Shown piece after piece: positions 35,015-43,982 of a DNA stretch of 64,000 nt. Below the pieces are notes generated by a model. It searched no databases, was not told the origin of the DNA, and saw only the letters and a program-made list of their open reading frames with translations. The position numbers and the translations under genes were made by a program. The stretch comes from Azospirillum lipoferum 4B (GTDB taxonomy: Bacteria; Pseudomonadota; Alphaproteobacteria; Azospirillales; Azospirillaceae), in contig NC_016588.1 in the NCBI RefSeq assembly GCF_000283655.1, positions 186,001 through 250,000 of the forward strand. Reading direction: 5' to 3'. Within the stretch, counting starts at the first letter, position 1. Every line of letters starts with the position of its first letter.

Positions 35015-35993
35015 TCCGCTGCTCGATGCCCGCCCCGCGGCGAGGGAGCTTCCCGGCTCCGAGGCCAGCTTGCCCGCCATCCTGACCCCGCCCGCCCGCC
35101 TCACCCACCTGCAAAGGCTGGAGGCGGAGAGCATCCACATCATGCGCGAGGTGGCGGCCCAGTTCCACAAGCCGGTCATGCTCTATTCGGTGGGCAAGGA
35201 CAGCTCGGTGCTGCTGCATCTGGCGATGAAGGCCTTTTATCCGTCCAAGCCGCCCTTCCCGCTGCTGCATGTCGACACGACCTGGAAGTTCCGGGAGATG
35301 ATCGAATTCCGCGACCGCATGGCGCGGGAATTGGGCATCGACCTGATGGTCCACATCAACCGGGACGGCGTGCGCCAGGGCATCGGCCCGGTCAGCCACG
35401 GGTCGGCCGTCCACACCGACGTGATGAAGACGCAAGGGCTGAAACAGGCGCTCGACGCCCACGGCTTCGACGCCGCCTTCGGCGGGGCGCGCCGCGACGA
35501 GGAGAAGAGCCGCGCCAAGGAGCGCATCTTCTCCTTCCGCACGGCCACCCACCGCTGGGAGCCGAAGAACCAGCGGCCGGAGCTGTGGAGCCTCTACAAC
35601 GGGCGCATCCACAAGGGCGAGAGCATCCGCGTCTTCCCGCTGTCGAACTGGACCGAGCTGGACATCTGGCAATACATCCACCAGGAGGCTATCCCGGTGG
35701 TGCCGCTCTATTTCGCCAAGCCCCGCCCGGTGGTGGAGCGCGACGGCACCCTCATCATGGTCGATGACGACCGGCTGCCGCTGAAACCCGGCGAGGTGCC
35801 GGAGATGGCCTGGGTGCGCTTCCGCACGCTCGGCTGCTATCCGCTGACCGGGGCCGTGCGCAGCACCGCCGCCACCCTGCCCGAGATCATCCGCGAGATG
35901 CTGCTGTCCACCGGTTCGGAACGGCAGGGCCGCGTGATCGACCAGGACGCCGCCGCCTCCATGGAGGCGAAGAAGCAGGAAGGCTACTTCTGA
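35004..35993 (+). CDS. cysD: Sulfate adenylyltransferase subunit 2
   Basis: The 329-residue protein is a PAPS-reductase-like ATP pyrophosphatase: [20 protein letters not shown] is the PP-loop, and [20 protein letters not shown] and [18 protein letters not shown] are CysD hallmarks. It ends at EAKKQEGYF, the usual CysD/NodP terminus. With CysN it forms adenosine 5'-phosphosulfate from sulfate and ATP. The start at ATG 35004 has AAGAAGG upstream and lies inside the end of the sulfotransferase gene. The next gene starts in the stop codon (TGATG). The protein looks intact although its partner gene is broken, so it would need a CysN made elsewhere. Confidence 0.94.
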   Translation: MLLDPLLDARPAARELPGSEASLPAILTPPARLTHLQRLEAESIHIMREVAAQFHKPVMLYSVGKDSSVLLHLAMKAFYPSKPPFPLLHVDTTWKFREMIEFRDRMARELGIDLMVHINRDGVRQGIGPVSHGSAVHTDVMKTQGLKQALDAHGFDAAFGGARRDEEKSRAKERIFSFRTATHRWEPKNQRPELWSLYNGRIHKGESIRVFPLSNWTELDIWQYIHQEAIPVVPLYFAKPRPVVERDGTLIMVDDDRLPLKPGEVPEMAWVRFRTLGCYPLTGAVRSTAATLPEIIREMLLSTGSERQGRVIDQDAAASMEAKKQEGYF

Positions 35994-36604
35994 TGCTGAA
36001 GGACCTCGATCCCGCCACCGCTCCCGCCGCCCCCGCCGATGCCGCCCCCATGGATGCCGTCAACGAGGTGCAGGCGTATCTGGCCCGCCAGAACGGCAAG
36101 GACCTGCTGCGCTTCATCACCTGCGGCTCGGTGGACGACGGCAAGTCGACGCTGATCGGCCGGCTGCTCTACGATTGCAAATGCCTGTTCGAGGACCAGC
36201 TCGCCAGCCTGGAGGCTGACTCCGGCCGCTTCGGCACCACCGGGGCCGGCCAGCTCGACCTCGCCCTGCTGGTCGACGGGCTGGCGGCGGAGCGCGAGCA
36301 GGGCATCACCATCGACGTCGCCTACCGCTTCTTCACCACCGACCGCCGCAAGTTCATCGTCGCCGACACGCCGGGCCACGAGCAGTACACCCGCAACATG
36401 GTCACCGGCGCCTCCACCGCCGACGCCGCGGTGCTGCTGGTCGACGCGCGCAAGGGCGTGCTGACCCAGACCCGGCGCCACAGCACCATCGTCTCGCTCT
36501 TGGGCGTGCGCCATGTCGTGCTGGCGGTCAACAAGATGGACGCCGTCGGCTGGGATCCGACCGGCTGGAGCAGGAGCTGCACCGGCTCGGCCACCGCACC
36601 ATGA
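35993..36604 (+). pseudogene. cysN: cysNC, 5' part: truncated CysN GTPase
   Basis: This 203-residue frame holds the start of CysN. G1 [10 protein letters not shown] is at about 45-54, G3 DTPGH at 125-129 and G4 NKMD at 180-183. After AVGWDPTGW the reading frame leaves the family, runs for some ten unrelated residues and stops at 36604. Missing are the end of the G domain, both EF-Tu-like beta barrels and the first part of the CysC domain, about 280 residues of a typical fused CysNC/NodQ. The DNA continues directly into the rest of CysC in another frame, so an internal deletion of roughly 0.85 kb is the simplest explanation. The product cannot be a working ATP sulfurylase subunit. Confidence 0.88.
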
Positions 36605-37026
36605 TCCTGGACGGCGACAATGTCCGCCACGGCTTGAACAAGGATCTCGGCTTCACCGACGAGGACCGGGTGGAGAACATCCGCCGCGTCGCCGAGGTGT
36701 CGAAGCTGATGGTGGAGGCCGGGCTGATCGTGCTGGTCAGCTTCATCTCCCCCTTCCGCGAGGAGCGCCGCATGGCGCGGTCCCTGGTGGAGGAGGGCGA
36801 GTTCGTGGAGATCTTCATGGACACCCCGCTGGAGGTCTGCGAGGCCCGCGACCCCAAGGGGCTGTACAAGAAGGCGCGTGCCGGCCAGCTCCCCCACTTC
36901 ACCGGCATCGACAGCGCCTATGAGCCGCCGGAAGCGCCGGAGATCACGCTGAAGGGCGGCGAACACGGCACCGACGAGATGGTCGCCCAGGTGATCGGGG
37001 AGCTGCGGCGCCGGGGGGTGATTTGA
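36601..37026 (+). pseudogene. cysC: cysNC, 3' part: APS kinase domain without P-loop
   Basis: From about 36561 a second frame reads [21 protein letters not shown]-type sequence (ATG at 36601) and continues through [43 protein letters not shown] and [15 protein letters not shown] to a normal CysC C-terminus at 37026. The N-terminal P-loop of APS kinase (GLSGSGKST type) is absent, having gone with the deletion that also removed most of CysN. A protein from ATG 36601 would have 141 residues and could not bind ATP in the usual way. This is the other half of one broken cysNC gene, offset by a frameshift. PAPS for the upstream sulfotransferase must come from another copy. Confidence 0.87.
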
Positions 37027-37155
37027 TCGGTGCCCCCGCTCCGGCCCACCCGGCGATGAAGATGCTCATGATGTCGCAAACACGAAGCCTGCTGTTGCCT
37101 CTTTCCTCCCGTTTCGCGATGATTTCGCGCGAGTTCATGCAATCGGAGAGGGCGG

Positions 37156-37734
37156 ATGTATTACGCGGAGGCGCTGGAGCCTATGGTCGGCTTCCTGCGC
37201 AGCATCGGCATCGGCGTCGAGTATGGCGAAGGGGCGAAGGGGGGCTTCCTGCCCGGCGTCAATATCCATGCCGGGGTGATCCATGTCGATCCCGACACGC
37301 TGGTCGGGTCGGGCGACGTGCTGCACGAGGCCGGGCACATCGCCGTTGTGCCGCGGGCGTACTGGCCGCGGCTGAACAGGGATCTCCAGGGCGACGCCCG
37401 GGCGCAGGTCGCGGCGGCCGAGCAGGCCGGCGATCCCGCCGCCGTCCATCTGCGGCGTGCGGCGGAAAGCGGGGAGTTGATGGCACAGGCCTGGTCCTAT
37501 GCCGCAGCGTTGCATCTCGGCTATTCGCCGGCCTGCGTGTTCTTCCCCGGCTCCTATTATCACGAGCCTTATGAGGGGGACCATCCCACCCATGTCTGGC
37601 TGGAAAGCGGCACCCATTTCGGCCCGGTGATGCTGGCCCAGGCCGGGATCACCGGCTTTTCCGGGATCGTCGGCGCCGCCTGGAACAACGGCCTGCCCCC
37701 CTTCCCGCAGATGAGCCGCTGGACCGTGGACTGA
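37156..37734 (+). CDS. Putative zinc-dependent HEXXH protein
   Basis: The 192-residue protein carries VLHEAGHIAVVP at about residues 55-66, an HEXXH zinc-binding motif. The part after it is rich in aromatic and glycine residues (FFPGSYYHEPYEGDHPTHVW, TGFSGIVGAAWNNGLPPF). There is no signal peptide or membrane segment. The motif suggests a metalloprotease-like or zinc-binding fold, but I do not recognise the family and the third zinc ligand is not evident; H and E residues in YYHEPYEGDH are candidates. GGAGAGGG stands before the ATG. It follows the cysC remnant by about 130 bases and is probably transcribed on its own. Confidence 0.65.
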   Translation: MYYAEALEPMVGFLRSIGIGVEYGEGAKGGFLPGVNIHAGVIHVDPDTLVGSGDVLHEAGHIAVVPRAYWPRLNRDLQGDARAQVAAAEQAGDPAAVHLRRAAESGELMAQAWSYAAALHLGYSPACVFFPGSYYHEPYEGDHPTHVWLESGTHFGPVMLAQAGITGFSGIVGAAWNNGLPPFPQMSRWTVD

Positions 37735-37806
37735 CGCCGGCGGGGCGCAGCAGGTGGGAGGGATGGACGGCGACGAAGCCGTCCCACCCCTCCGATTCCG
37801 GCCCCC

Positions 37807-39609
37807 TCAGCTCTCCGCAAGCGCCTTGCGCAGCTTCCGCAGCACGCCGTCCCAATCGCCCGGCGCCTCCTGCCGGAACAGCCGGACCGACGGATACCAG
37901 ACCGTGTCGTCGCACCCCTGCATCCAGCGCCAGTCGGCGGCATGGGGAAGCAGCGCCCAGGCCGGACATCCCAGCCCGCCGGCGAGATGGACGGTCGAGT
38001 TGTCCACCGACACCACCAGATCCATGGCGGCGATCAGCGCCGCCAGCCCGTCGATGTCGGCCCAGGCATCCAGCCCCGGATCGGCGATGCCGGCGGCGGC
38101 GGCCTCCGCCGCGACGTCGCCATATTGCAGGCTGACCAGCTTGACATCCGCACCGTCCAGCGCGCCGGCCAGCCGGTCGGGCGGGATGGAGCGCAGATGC
38201 CCGACCGAGGCGTTCTTGCTGCTCCAGGAAAGCCCGACCAGCCGATGTCCATGGCCGTTCCCGATCCGCCGCCGCAGCTCCGCCACCCGCCCGGGATCGG
38301 CCTTCAGGAAGGGAGGCTGGCGGCCGGCGAAATCCCCGATCCGCCGGCGCATCAGGCGCGGCAGGCTGCCGGCCGGGATTTGCGCGACCACATCCGGCGC
38401 GGTCAGCCGGCTGCTCAACAACGGTTCCGTCCGCGCGACCACGGTGACGTTCGGCAGGCCGCGGGCGAACAGCGGGGCCAGCCGCGCGTCGCAGTCCAGC
38501 ACCACCCGCAAGCCATCCCGGACCAGCTGCGGGATCAGGCTGGCGAACATCACCTCGTCACCCAGCCCCTGTTCGCCCCACACCAGCAGGGCGCCATCGC
38601 CCTGCCCGCCATCGGCCAAGGGCTTCCCGTCCCAAAGCGGCTGGGGAAAGCCGACCTGCGGGAAGCGGCCGGAGGATGCCGCCCAACCCTGCTCATACTC
38701 GTCCCACCCCTCCGCCAGCCGGCCGAGCGTCAGCAGGGCGATGGAGCGGTTGAAGCGGGCCTGGGTATTGGTGGTGGGATCGGTGGCGGGATCGATGCCG
38801 GCCGCCTGTTCGTAGGCGCCCGCCGCCTCCCCGGCACGCCCCTGCGCCATCAGGACGGAGCCCAGCGTGTTCCAGCCGGCGGCAAAGCCGGGGGCCGCGG
38901 CGACCGCGGCCCGCGCGTCCTCCTCCGCCGCTTCCAGCCTGTCCAGCCTCAGCCAGCTGTCGGCGCGGTTGTTCAGCAGCACAGGATTCCCCGGCAGCAG
39001 GGCCAGCCCGCGGCCATAGCCGGTCACCGACTGCGCAAGGGCCTCTGCCCGCCGTTTCCCCCCCTTCAGCCGGTTGGCAAGCTCATTCCACAGGATGGGG
39101 TCGCCGGGGGCGAGCGCCAGGTCGATACGCGCGGCCGCCACGGCCCGCCCGAGCCCCTGTTCCGTGGCGGCCAGCCGCAGCAGAGCCCCGGGATGGGCCG
39201 GCTCCAGCACCAGCACCGTGCGGAAGCCGTTCCGCGCCCGCGCGGCCTGCCCCAGTTCCTGGAGCAGCCCCGCCAGTTGGAAGCGCGTCTCCGCCTCCTC
39301 CGGCCGCAGGGCGGCGGCATGGGCGTAATGGCGGGCGGCCCGGTCGGGCCGGTTCAGCGCGGCCTGGACCCGCGCCAGATTGACATGGAAATCGGCGATG
39401 TCGGGAGCGACGGCGATGGCCTGCCCGATCCGGCCTGCGGCTTCCTCCGGCCGTCCGGTCAGCGCCGCCAGGATGCCCCACAGGTGAAGCGCATGGGGAT
39501 GGCCGGGGGATGCCCGGAGGATACGACGATACAGGATGTCGGCTTTGTCGAAGCGGCCGGCCTCCTGATGATCCAACGCCGCGGTCAGCGCTTCCTGCAA
39601 TGTTGCCAT
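37807..39609 (-). CDS. TPR protein with family 9-like glycosyltransferase domain
   Basis: The 600-residue protein begins with a run of TPR repeats over about residues 1-290 (LQEALTAALDHQEAGRFDKA, FHVNLARVQAALNRPDRAAR). It ends in a GT-B domain like heptosyltransferases: LVWGEQGLGDEVMFASLIPQ, VGLSWSSKNASVGHLRSIP, and VVSVDNSTVHLAGGLGCPAW. The last 60 residues (WRWMQGCDDTVWYPSVRLFR) recur in the protein at 60829-62301. Proteins of this type in alphaproteobacteria are linked to glycosylation of flagellin or surface proteins; the substrate here is unknown. ATG 39609 was chosen because the first TPR starts there. The gene is convergent with the HEXXH protein gene. Confidence 0.82.
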   Translation of the reverse strand: MATLQEALTAALDHQEAGRFDKADILYRRILRASPGHPHALHLWGILAALTGRPEEAAGRIGQAIAVAPDIADFHVNLARVQAALNRPDRAARHYAHAAALRPEEAETRFQLAGLLQELGQAARARNGFRTVLVLEPAHPGALLRLAATEQGLGRAVAAARIDLALAPGDPILWNELANRLKGGKRRAEALAQSVTGYGRGLALLPGNPVLLNNRADSWLRLDRLEAAEEDARAAVAAAPGFAAGWNTLGSVLMAQGRAGEAAGAYEQAAGIDPATDPTTNTQARFNRSIALLTLGRLAEGWDEYEQGWAASSGRFPQVGFPQPLWDGKPLADGGQGDGALLVWGEQGLGDEVMFASLIPQLVRDGLRVVLDCDARLAPLFARGLPNVTVVARTEPLLSSRLTAPDVVAQIPAGSLPRLMRRRIGDFAGRQPPFLKADPGRVAELRRRIGNGHGHRLVGLSWSSKNASVGHLRSIPPDRLAGALDGADVKLVSLQYGDVAAEAAAAGIADPGLDAWADIDGLAALIAAMDLVVSVDNSTVHLAGGLGCPAWALLPHAADWRWMQGCDDTVWYPSVRLFRQEAPGDWDGVLRKLRKALAES

Positions 39610-40026
39610 GGCCACTCTTATAGGGTGGGGGAAATCGCCGGTCCAGGCCCCGCTCCAGGCCCGGCCCCTTCGCTGCGCAAATTGTGGGGGTGCCGTCTTG
39701 ACAGGAAAGCGGCACGGGGCCACGTGCTCAACACCTGGATCCGGGCCCCTCTGGCGACTTAGACGTGGTCGCGATGTCGGATCTCTTCACCTGCTCTTGC
39801 GCCGACGGGCGTGACCGCACTTGGAGGGACTGATGTCCTCACCCCTTGGACCATTCTTTAGAGACCGCCCCCGGTTTCCGGCCCTTTCCGCCCCCGCCCC
39901 AGCCCTCGGCGCTTCCCCGATGCGCGCCGCCCCTCAGGCGCGCCGTCCGCGCCCGGCGCCGCTTCGGGCTGTCGGCGCCGGCAGCGGAACCTTTCTGTCA
40001 ACCTCTTCATGAAGACGAGCATCGCC
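39610..40026. other. Gap with possible short leader frame
   Basis: A TTGACA lies at 39698-39703 on the plus strand but no matching -10 is evident. A 59-codon frame at 39833-40012, with GGAGG before its ATG, overlaps the region just upstream of the DUF2076 gene; its Pro/Ala/Arg-rich product has no recognisable features, so I do not call it a gene. Confidence 0.35.
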
Positions 40027-40695
40027 ATGGACCACACCGAACGCCAGATCATCGACGACTTGTTCGCCAAGCTGCATCAGGCCGAGGCGCAATCCGGCCC
40101 GCGCGATCCCGAGGCCGAGGCGCTGATCCGCGAACGGATCGCCCGCCAGCCGGCCGCCCCCTACCTGATGGCGCAGGCCATCGTGATGATGGAGCAGGCG
40201 CTCGCCGCCTCCCAGGGCCGCAACGAGGAGCTGGAGCGCCAGCTGCGCGAGCGTCCCGCTCCCGCAGCCGCCCCGGCCCAGTCCGGCGGTGGCGGGCTGT
40301 TCGGCAGCCTGTTCGGCGGCGCCAGCCGCCCCGCCCCGCAGCCCTCTTATCCGGCGGCTGCCCCGGCTGCCGCCGCCATGCCGGCCGGTTCCCCCTGGGG
40401 CCGTCCGCCGGCTGCTCCCGGCACTTCCTCCTATGGCGACCCGCGCGTCGCCGGCTATGCCCAGCAGCCGCGGGCCGGCGGCGGCTTCATGGCCGGCGCC
40501 ATGCAGACGGCGGCCGGTGTCGCCGGCGGCATGCTGATCGGCAGCGCGCTGTCCAGCATGTTCTCCGGCGGCGAGGCGGTGGCGGCTGAGGCCGCGACCG
40601 CCGCCACCGACGCGGCCACCGCCGCCACCGACCATGTCGAACAGACGGTCGAGGACAGCGGCTGGGGCGATTTCGGCGGCGAAGAGGAACTCTAA
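40027..40695 (+). CDS. DUF2076 family protein
   Basis: The 222-residue protein starts MDHTERQIIDDLFAKLHQAE and continues with PYLMAQAIVMMEQALAASQ, the conserved helical N-terminal region of DUF2076. A central Pro/Gly/Ala-rich linker (GGLFGSLFGGASRPAP), a small glycine-rich hydrophobic part (FMAGAMQTAAGVAGGMLIGS) and an acidic tail (GWGDFGGEEEL) follow. The architecture resembles proteins that sit at membranes or extend disordered arms, but the function is unknown. ATG 40027 is preferred over 40009 because the family begins at this Met. Confidence 0.8.
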   Translation: MDHTERQIIDDLFAKLHQAEAQSGPRDPEAEALIRERIARQPAAPYLMAQAIVMMEQALAASQGRNEELERQLRERPAPAAAPAQSGGGGLFGSLFGGASRPAPQPSYPAAAPAAAAMPAGSPWGRPPAAPGTSSYGDPRVAGYAQQPRAGGGFMAGAMQTAAGVAGGMLIGSALSSMFSGGEAVAAEAATAATDAATAATDHVEQTVEDSGWGDFGGEEEL

Positions 40696-40784
40696 GGTCC
40701 CGCACCGGTTCGCGGGAGGGGCCGCGGGAGGGAGACGACCCGCCCTTCTCCCGCGGCCCAAATTTCTTCAGGCGTCCGCTCTCT

Positions 40785-42158
40785 TCAGGCCTTCACGATG
40801 CGGTCGGCGAAACCCTCGATGCCCTCCACGGTCTGCATCGCGTTGCGGGTGTCGACCACCAGCGGGCAATGGGCGGCGAGGCTTCGATAGTCGACGCCGT
40901 CATGGTCGGTGACGATCACCGCCGCGTCGAACCCCGCCAGCGTCTCCGGCTCCCAGGCGATGGAGGTCCGGCCGGCGAGCGCCGCATGCTCGCGGGTGAC
41001 CGGCAGCACCGGGATGAAGGGGTCGTGGTACTCGACCGCCGCCCCGCGCTCCAGCAGCATCTCCATCAGCCGCAGGCCCGGCGATTCCCGGCTGTCGTCG
41101 ACGTTCTTCTTGTAGGCCATGCCGACCAGCAGGATGCGCGACCGGCTGAGCCCGATGCCGGCACGGCGGTCGAGCGCCAGGGCCAAGCGGTCCACCACAT
41201 GGCGCGGCATCATCGTGTTGACCTCTCCCGCCAGCTCGATGAAGCGGGTGGAGATCTGGTACTCGCGCGCCTTCCAGGTCAGATAGAAGGGGTCGATCGG
41301 GATGCAGTGGCCGCCCAGCCCGGGGCCGGGATAGAAGGGCATGAAGCCGAAGGGCTTGGTCTTCGCCGCCTCGATCACCTCCCAGATGTCGATGCCCATC
41401 GGCTCGAAGACGATCTTCAGCTCGTTCACCAGGGCGATGTTGACCGAGCGGAAGATGTTCTCGGTCAGCTTGGTCGCCTCCGCCGCCCGCGTGCCGGAGA
41501 CGGGGACCACCTGCGGCACCACCTGTTCGTAGAGCGCCACCGCCAGCCGCCGCGCGCCCTCGTCGTCGCCGCCGACCACCTTGGGGATGGTGCTGGTGGT
41601 GAAGCTGATGTTGCCGGGGTCCTCGCGCTCCGGCGAATAGGCCAGGAAGAAGTCGCGCCCGCTGGCCAGCCCGGTCTCCTCCAGGATCGGCCGCATCACC
41701 TCGTCGGTGGTGCCGGGCCAGGTGGTCGATTCCAGCACCACCAGCTGGCCCGGCCGCAGCCGGTCGCGGATCAGGCGGGTGGAGGCCTCGACGAAGCTCA
41801 GATCCGGCTCGCGCTGCGGCGACAGCGGGGTGGGGACGCAGACGATCACGGCGTCGCAGGCGGCGAATTCGTCGGCGTCGGTCGTCGCCCGGAAGCGCCC
41901 GGTCGCCACCGCCTCGGCGATGCGCCCGTCGGCGATCTGCCGGATGTAGGAGCGCCCGCCGTTCAGCGCCGCCGCCTTGGCCGGGTCGATGTCGAAGCCG
42001 GTGACCGCGAAGCCGGCCCCGGTCAGCGCCAGGGCCAGCGGCAGCCCGACATAGCCGAGCCCGATCACCGCCACCCGCGCGCTACGGCCGCGATAGGCGC
42101 TTTCCAGGGACCGGATGTCGGGTGCCTGGAGATCGGGTGCGGTGTCCGCTGTGTTCAT
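40785..42158 (-). CDS. wbpA: UDP-N-acetylglucosamine 6-dehydrogenase (WbpA type)
   Basis: The 457-residue protein belongs to the UDP-glucose/GDP-mannose dehydrogenase family. VAVIGLGYVGLPLALALTGA is the NAD site, YSPEREDPGNISFTT and KLTENIFRSVNIALVNE lie in the middle, and the catalytic cysteine is in GLGGHCIPIDPFYL. The PERxDPGN stretch and the start after a 25-residue leader are characteristic of the WbpA/TviB group acting on N-acetylated sugars, so it should make UDP-GlcNAcA (or the Gal form) for a surface glycan. It is separate from the Ugd at 21125. The start ATG 42158 is the only good one upstream of the Rossmann fold. TviB-like activity on UDP-GlcNAc cannot be separated from the galactosamine form. 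Confidence 0.88.
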   Translation of the reverse strand: MNTADTAPDLQAPDIRSLESAYRGRSARVAVIGLGYVGLPLALALTGAGFAVTGFDIDPAKAAALNGGRSYIRQIADGRIAEAVATGRFRATTDADEFAACDAVIVCVPTPLSPQREPDLSFVEASTRLIRDRLRPGQLVVLESTTWPGTTDEVMRPILEETGLASGRDFFLAYSPEREDPGNISFTTSTIPKVVGGDDEGARRLAVALYEQVVPQVVPVSGTRAAEATKLTENIFRSVNIALVNELKIVFEPMGIDIWEVIEAAKTKPFGFMPFYPGPGLGGHCIPIDPFYLTWKAREYQISTRFIELAGEVNTMMPRHVVDRLALALDRRAGIGLSRSRILLVGMAYKKNVDDSRESPGLRLMEMLLERGAAVEYHDPFIPVLPVTREHAALAGRTSIAWEPETLAGFDAAVIVTDHDGVDYRSLAAHCPLVVDTRNAMQTVEGIEGFADRIVKA

Positions 42159-42348
42159 CGTGCCGTTCCGTTCGAAAGGACTGTGCCGCCCGGACGGGCA
42201 TCCCGCCGGCGGCAGTCGAATGTGTGACGGCCGGCACGGCTTTGCGCAACCCTCCGTTCCTTATGGTGTCACGGTGCTTCGGTGCGGCGGATGGCTGCCG
42301 GTCCTGCGCAATCTTTGTTATGGTTGAGCGTTGCTGAAGGGAGCGGTC

Positions 42349-42711
42349 ATGGCGACGGTCGGGCAGGAAAGGGGCAAGCAGGAGAGTCGGGCTTCCGCAG
42401 CGGAGGTGCCGAACGAGCTTCTTCGTCCGGTCGTGGACTATTTCCAGCCGCGCAAGGTGATCCTGTTCGGTTCGCAAGCCCGTGGCGATGCAGGGGATGA
42501 CAGCGACTACGACCTCTTCATCGTCGTCGATGACGATACGCCGCCGGAGCGGCTGTCCTGGCGAGGCAAGCACGAGGCGCGCAAGACCTACCACCGCGCG
42601 GTCGACATCGTCGCGTGCCGGGAATCGGTGTTCGAGCGCAGGCGGGGCGTGGTCGGTTCCTTGTCCCATACCGCCGATCAGGAAGGTGTCGTCGTCTATG
42701 AACGGCACTGA
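42349..42711 (+). CDS. MNT-domain nucleotidyltransferase (antitoxin type)
   Basis: The 120-residue protein has the minimal nucleotidyltransferase fold: VILFGSQARGDAGDDSDYDLFIVV gives the GS-x-A-R-G helix and the catalytic D-x-D pair, and HRAVDIVACRESVFERR carries the third acidic residue. In MNT/HEPN modules such proteins AMPylate or otherwise silence a HEPN ribonuclease. AAGGGAG stands before ATG 42349; an in-frame TTG at 42331 is ignored. It overlaps the start of the HEPN gene by 14 bases, so both were made from one message. The partner is broken (next entry), but this gene looks whole. Confidence 0.85.
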   Translation: MATVGQERGKQESRASAAEVPNELLRPVVDYFQPRKVILFGSQARGDAGDDSDYDLFIVVDDDTPPERLSWRGKHEARKTYHRAVDIVACRESVFERRRGVVGSLSHTADQEGVVVYERH

Positions 42712-43101
42712 CCGCAAGGCTGTCCTGGAGGCGGCGGGGCGTTGGTGGATCGTCGCTGCCGAGGATTTGCGTGTGGTTCGGGCCTGCCTTTCCATCGAGC
42801 CGCCGTCCCTGGGGAACGCCGCCTATCATTGTCAGCAGGCGGCGGAAAAACCATGAAGGGCTTGTTGATCGCTGCGGGCGCCGGTTTTCGCAGAATCCAT
42901 GACCTTGACGAGTTGGCGGATGCCGTGGCGCCGTTGCATCCGATGCTGAGCGCCGATCTCGATCGGTGCCGACCGTTCACCGCCTGGGCCACGGACTATC
43001 GCTATCCGCCGGAGGATGAATATCCCCCGCCGTCCAGGGAGGAGATTCTTGAGGCGTTGGATATCCTCCAACGTCTGCACGCAGCGGCCACGGCAGGCTG
43101 A
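42698..43101 (+). pseudogene. HEPN-domain toxin, frameshifted
   Basis: The first frame (ATG 42698) reads WWIVAAEDLRVVRACLS and AAYHCQQAAEK, the HEPN N-terminus, and stops at 42856. The continuation is intact in the -1 frame: MKGLLIAAGAGFRRIHDLDELADAV followed by ADLDRCRPFTAWATDYRYP and a C-terminal helix ending at 43101. A single base is missing in GAAAAACCATG near 42850, where related genes would read Lys-Ala-Met-Lys. As DNA stands the toxin is truncated after about 52 residues. A -1 slip on the five-A run could restore it, but no full slippery heptamer is present. A sequencing error is also possible. Confidence 0.8.
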
Positions 43102-43109
43102 TCCCTGCG

Positions 43110-43982
43110 ATGTCGCCCCCGCCGCACTCCCCGCCCCTCCTGCCCCAGCAGATCGCCCCGATGGACGACCGCCAGTCGGCGCTGACCGCCCGCCATCTGG
43201 GCGGCGATCCGGAGGGGCTGTACGGCTACTTCATGGCGCTCCGCGAGGAGAGCGACCGGGCGCTCGCCGGCCTGCCGCCGGCGGGCGGCAAGCCCTATCC
43301 CTATGGCCGCTGCGAGGAGATCACCCGCGACCTCTTCGCCCGCCTCCTCCAGCGTCTGGCCCAGCCGGCCGGCCCGGTGGAGCGCGCGCTGCGCGCCTTC
43401 GCCGAGGAGGGCGGCGTGCTGCAGAGCGTCTGGGGCGTCCTGCGCGAGCAATATTTCCAGAACGCGCTGCAGATCGGCGCGCTCTATGTCGACGTGTCGA
43501 ACGACACGGTGGTGGTCACCAAGCCGAAGGTGGAGATCCTGCCCGTCGGGTCCTCCGGCCTGGTGCCGGTGCGCGACCTCGACCATTTCCGGCAGACGGC
43601 GGAGCGCTATTGGGGGGCGACGCTCTACGCCAACCATCTGGCGCCGACCCTGGCGCCCCTGCTGCCGATCCTGTCGGTCAGCCCCGGCCGGCTGGCTCCC
43701 GGCCTGCAATCGGCCTGCGACTACATGATCGCCCTGATGTGCCGCGACCGCTTCCAGGATGCCGAACGCTGGCTGGAGACCGCCCCCGCCCCGCCCGCGG
43801 AACTCGCCGCCGCCTGTCTCGCCGCCATCCCCGCCGACCTGCGCCCGCTGACCGGCCAGCCCCGTCTGGAGGCGGTCGCCGCCTGCCGCCGCGCGCGGGA
43901 AGCCGCCTGCTGGGCCGACCCCGACTGGCGCACCGCCCGCGTGCTCGACTATCTGCGGCTGATGCGTGGGGTGGGGAGTTAA
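43110..43982 (+). CDS. Protein of unknown function
   Basis: The protein of up to 290 residues has a core with predicted helices and one beta-rich part (LYVDVSNDTVVVTKPKVEIL). Recognisable local features are PYPYGRCEEITRDLFARLL, LREQYFQNALQIGALYVDV and YWGATLYANHLAPTLAPLLP. There is no signal peptide or membrane segment. I do not recognise a family. ATG 43110 and ATG 43161 are both possible; neither has a good ribosome site, and the first 17 residues are proline-rich. It begins eight bases after the broken HEPN gene, and its stop overlaps the convergent higA by four bases. Confidence 0.65.
   Translation: MSPPPHSPPLLPQQIAPMDDRQSALTARHLGGDPEGLYGYFMALREESDRALAGLPPAGGKPYPYGRCEEITRDLFARLLQRLAQPAGPVERALRAFAEEGGVLQSVWGVLREQYFQNALQIGALYVDVSNDTVVVTKPKVEILPVGSSGLVPVRDLDHFRQTAERYWGATLYANHLAPTLAPLLPILSVSPGRLAPGLQSACDYMIALMCRDRFQDAERWLETAPAPPAELAAACLAAIPADLRPLTGQPRLEAVAACRRAREAACWADPDWRTARVLDYLRLMRGVGS

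Noticed and set aside
36601-37026. Functional stand-alone APS kinase
   Set aside because: The P-loop needed for ATP binding is absent and the preceding codons continue in frame into the cysN deletion junction.
39833-40012. A 59-codon gene before the DUF2076 gene
   Set aside because: It has a fair ribosome site but only Pro, Ala and Arg-rich low-complexity sequence. The evidence is too thin to annotate.
42845-42856. Programmed -1 frameshift in the HEPN gene
   Set aside because: Only five A residues are present, so no complete slippery heptamer, and no downstream stimulatory hairpin is obvious. A simple mutation is the likelier cause, though not excluded.
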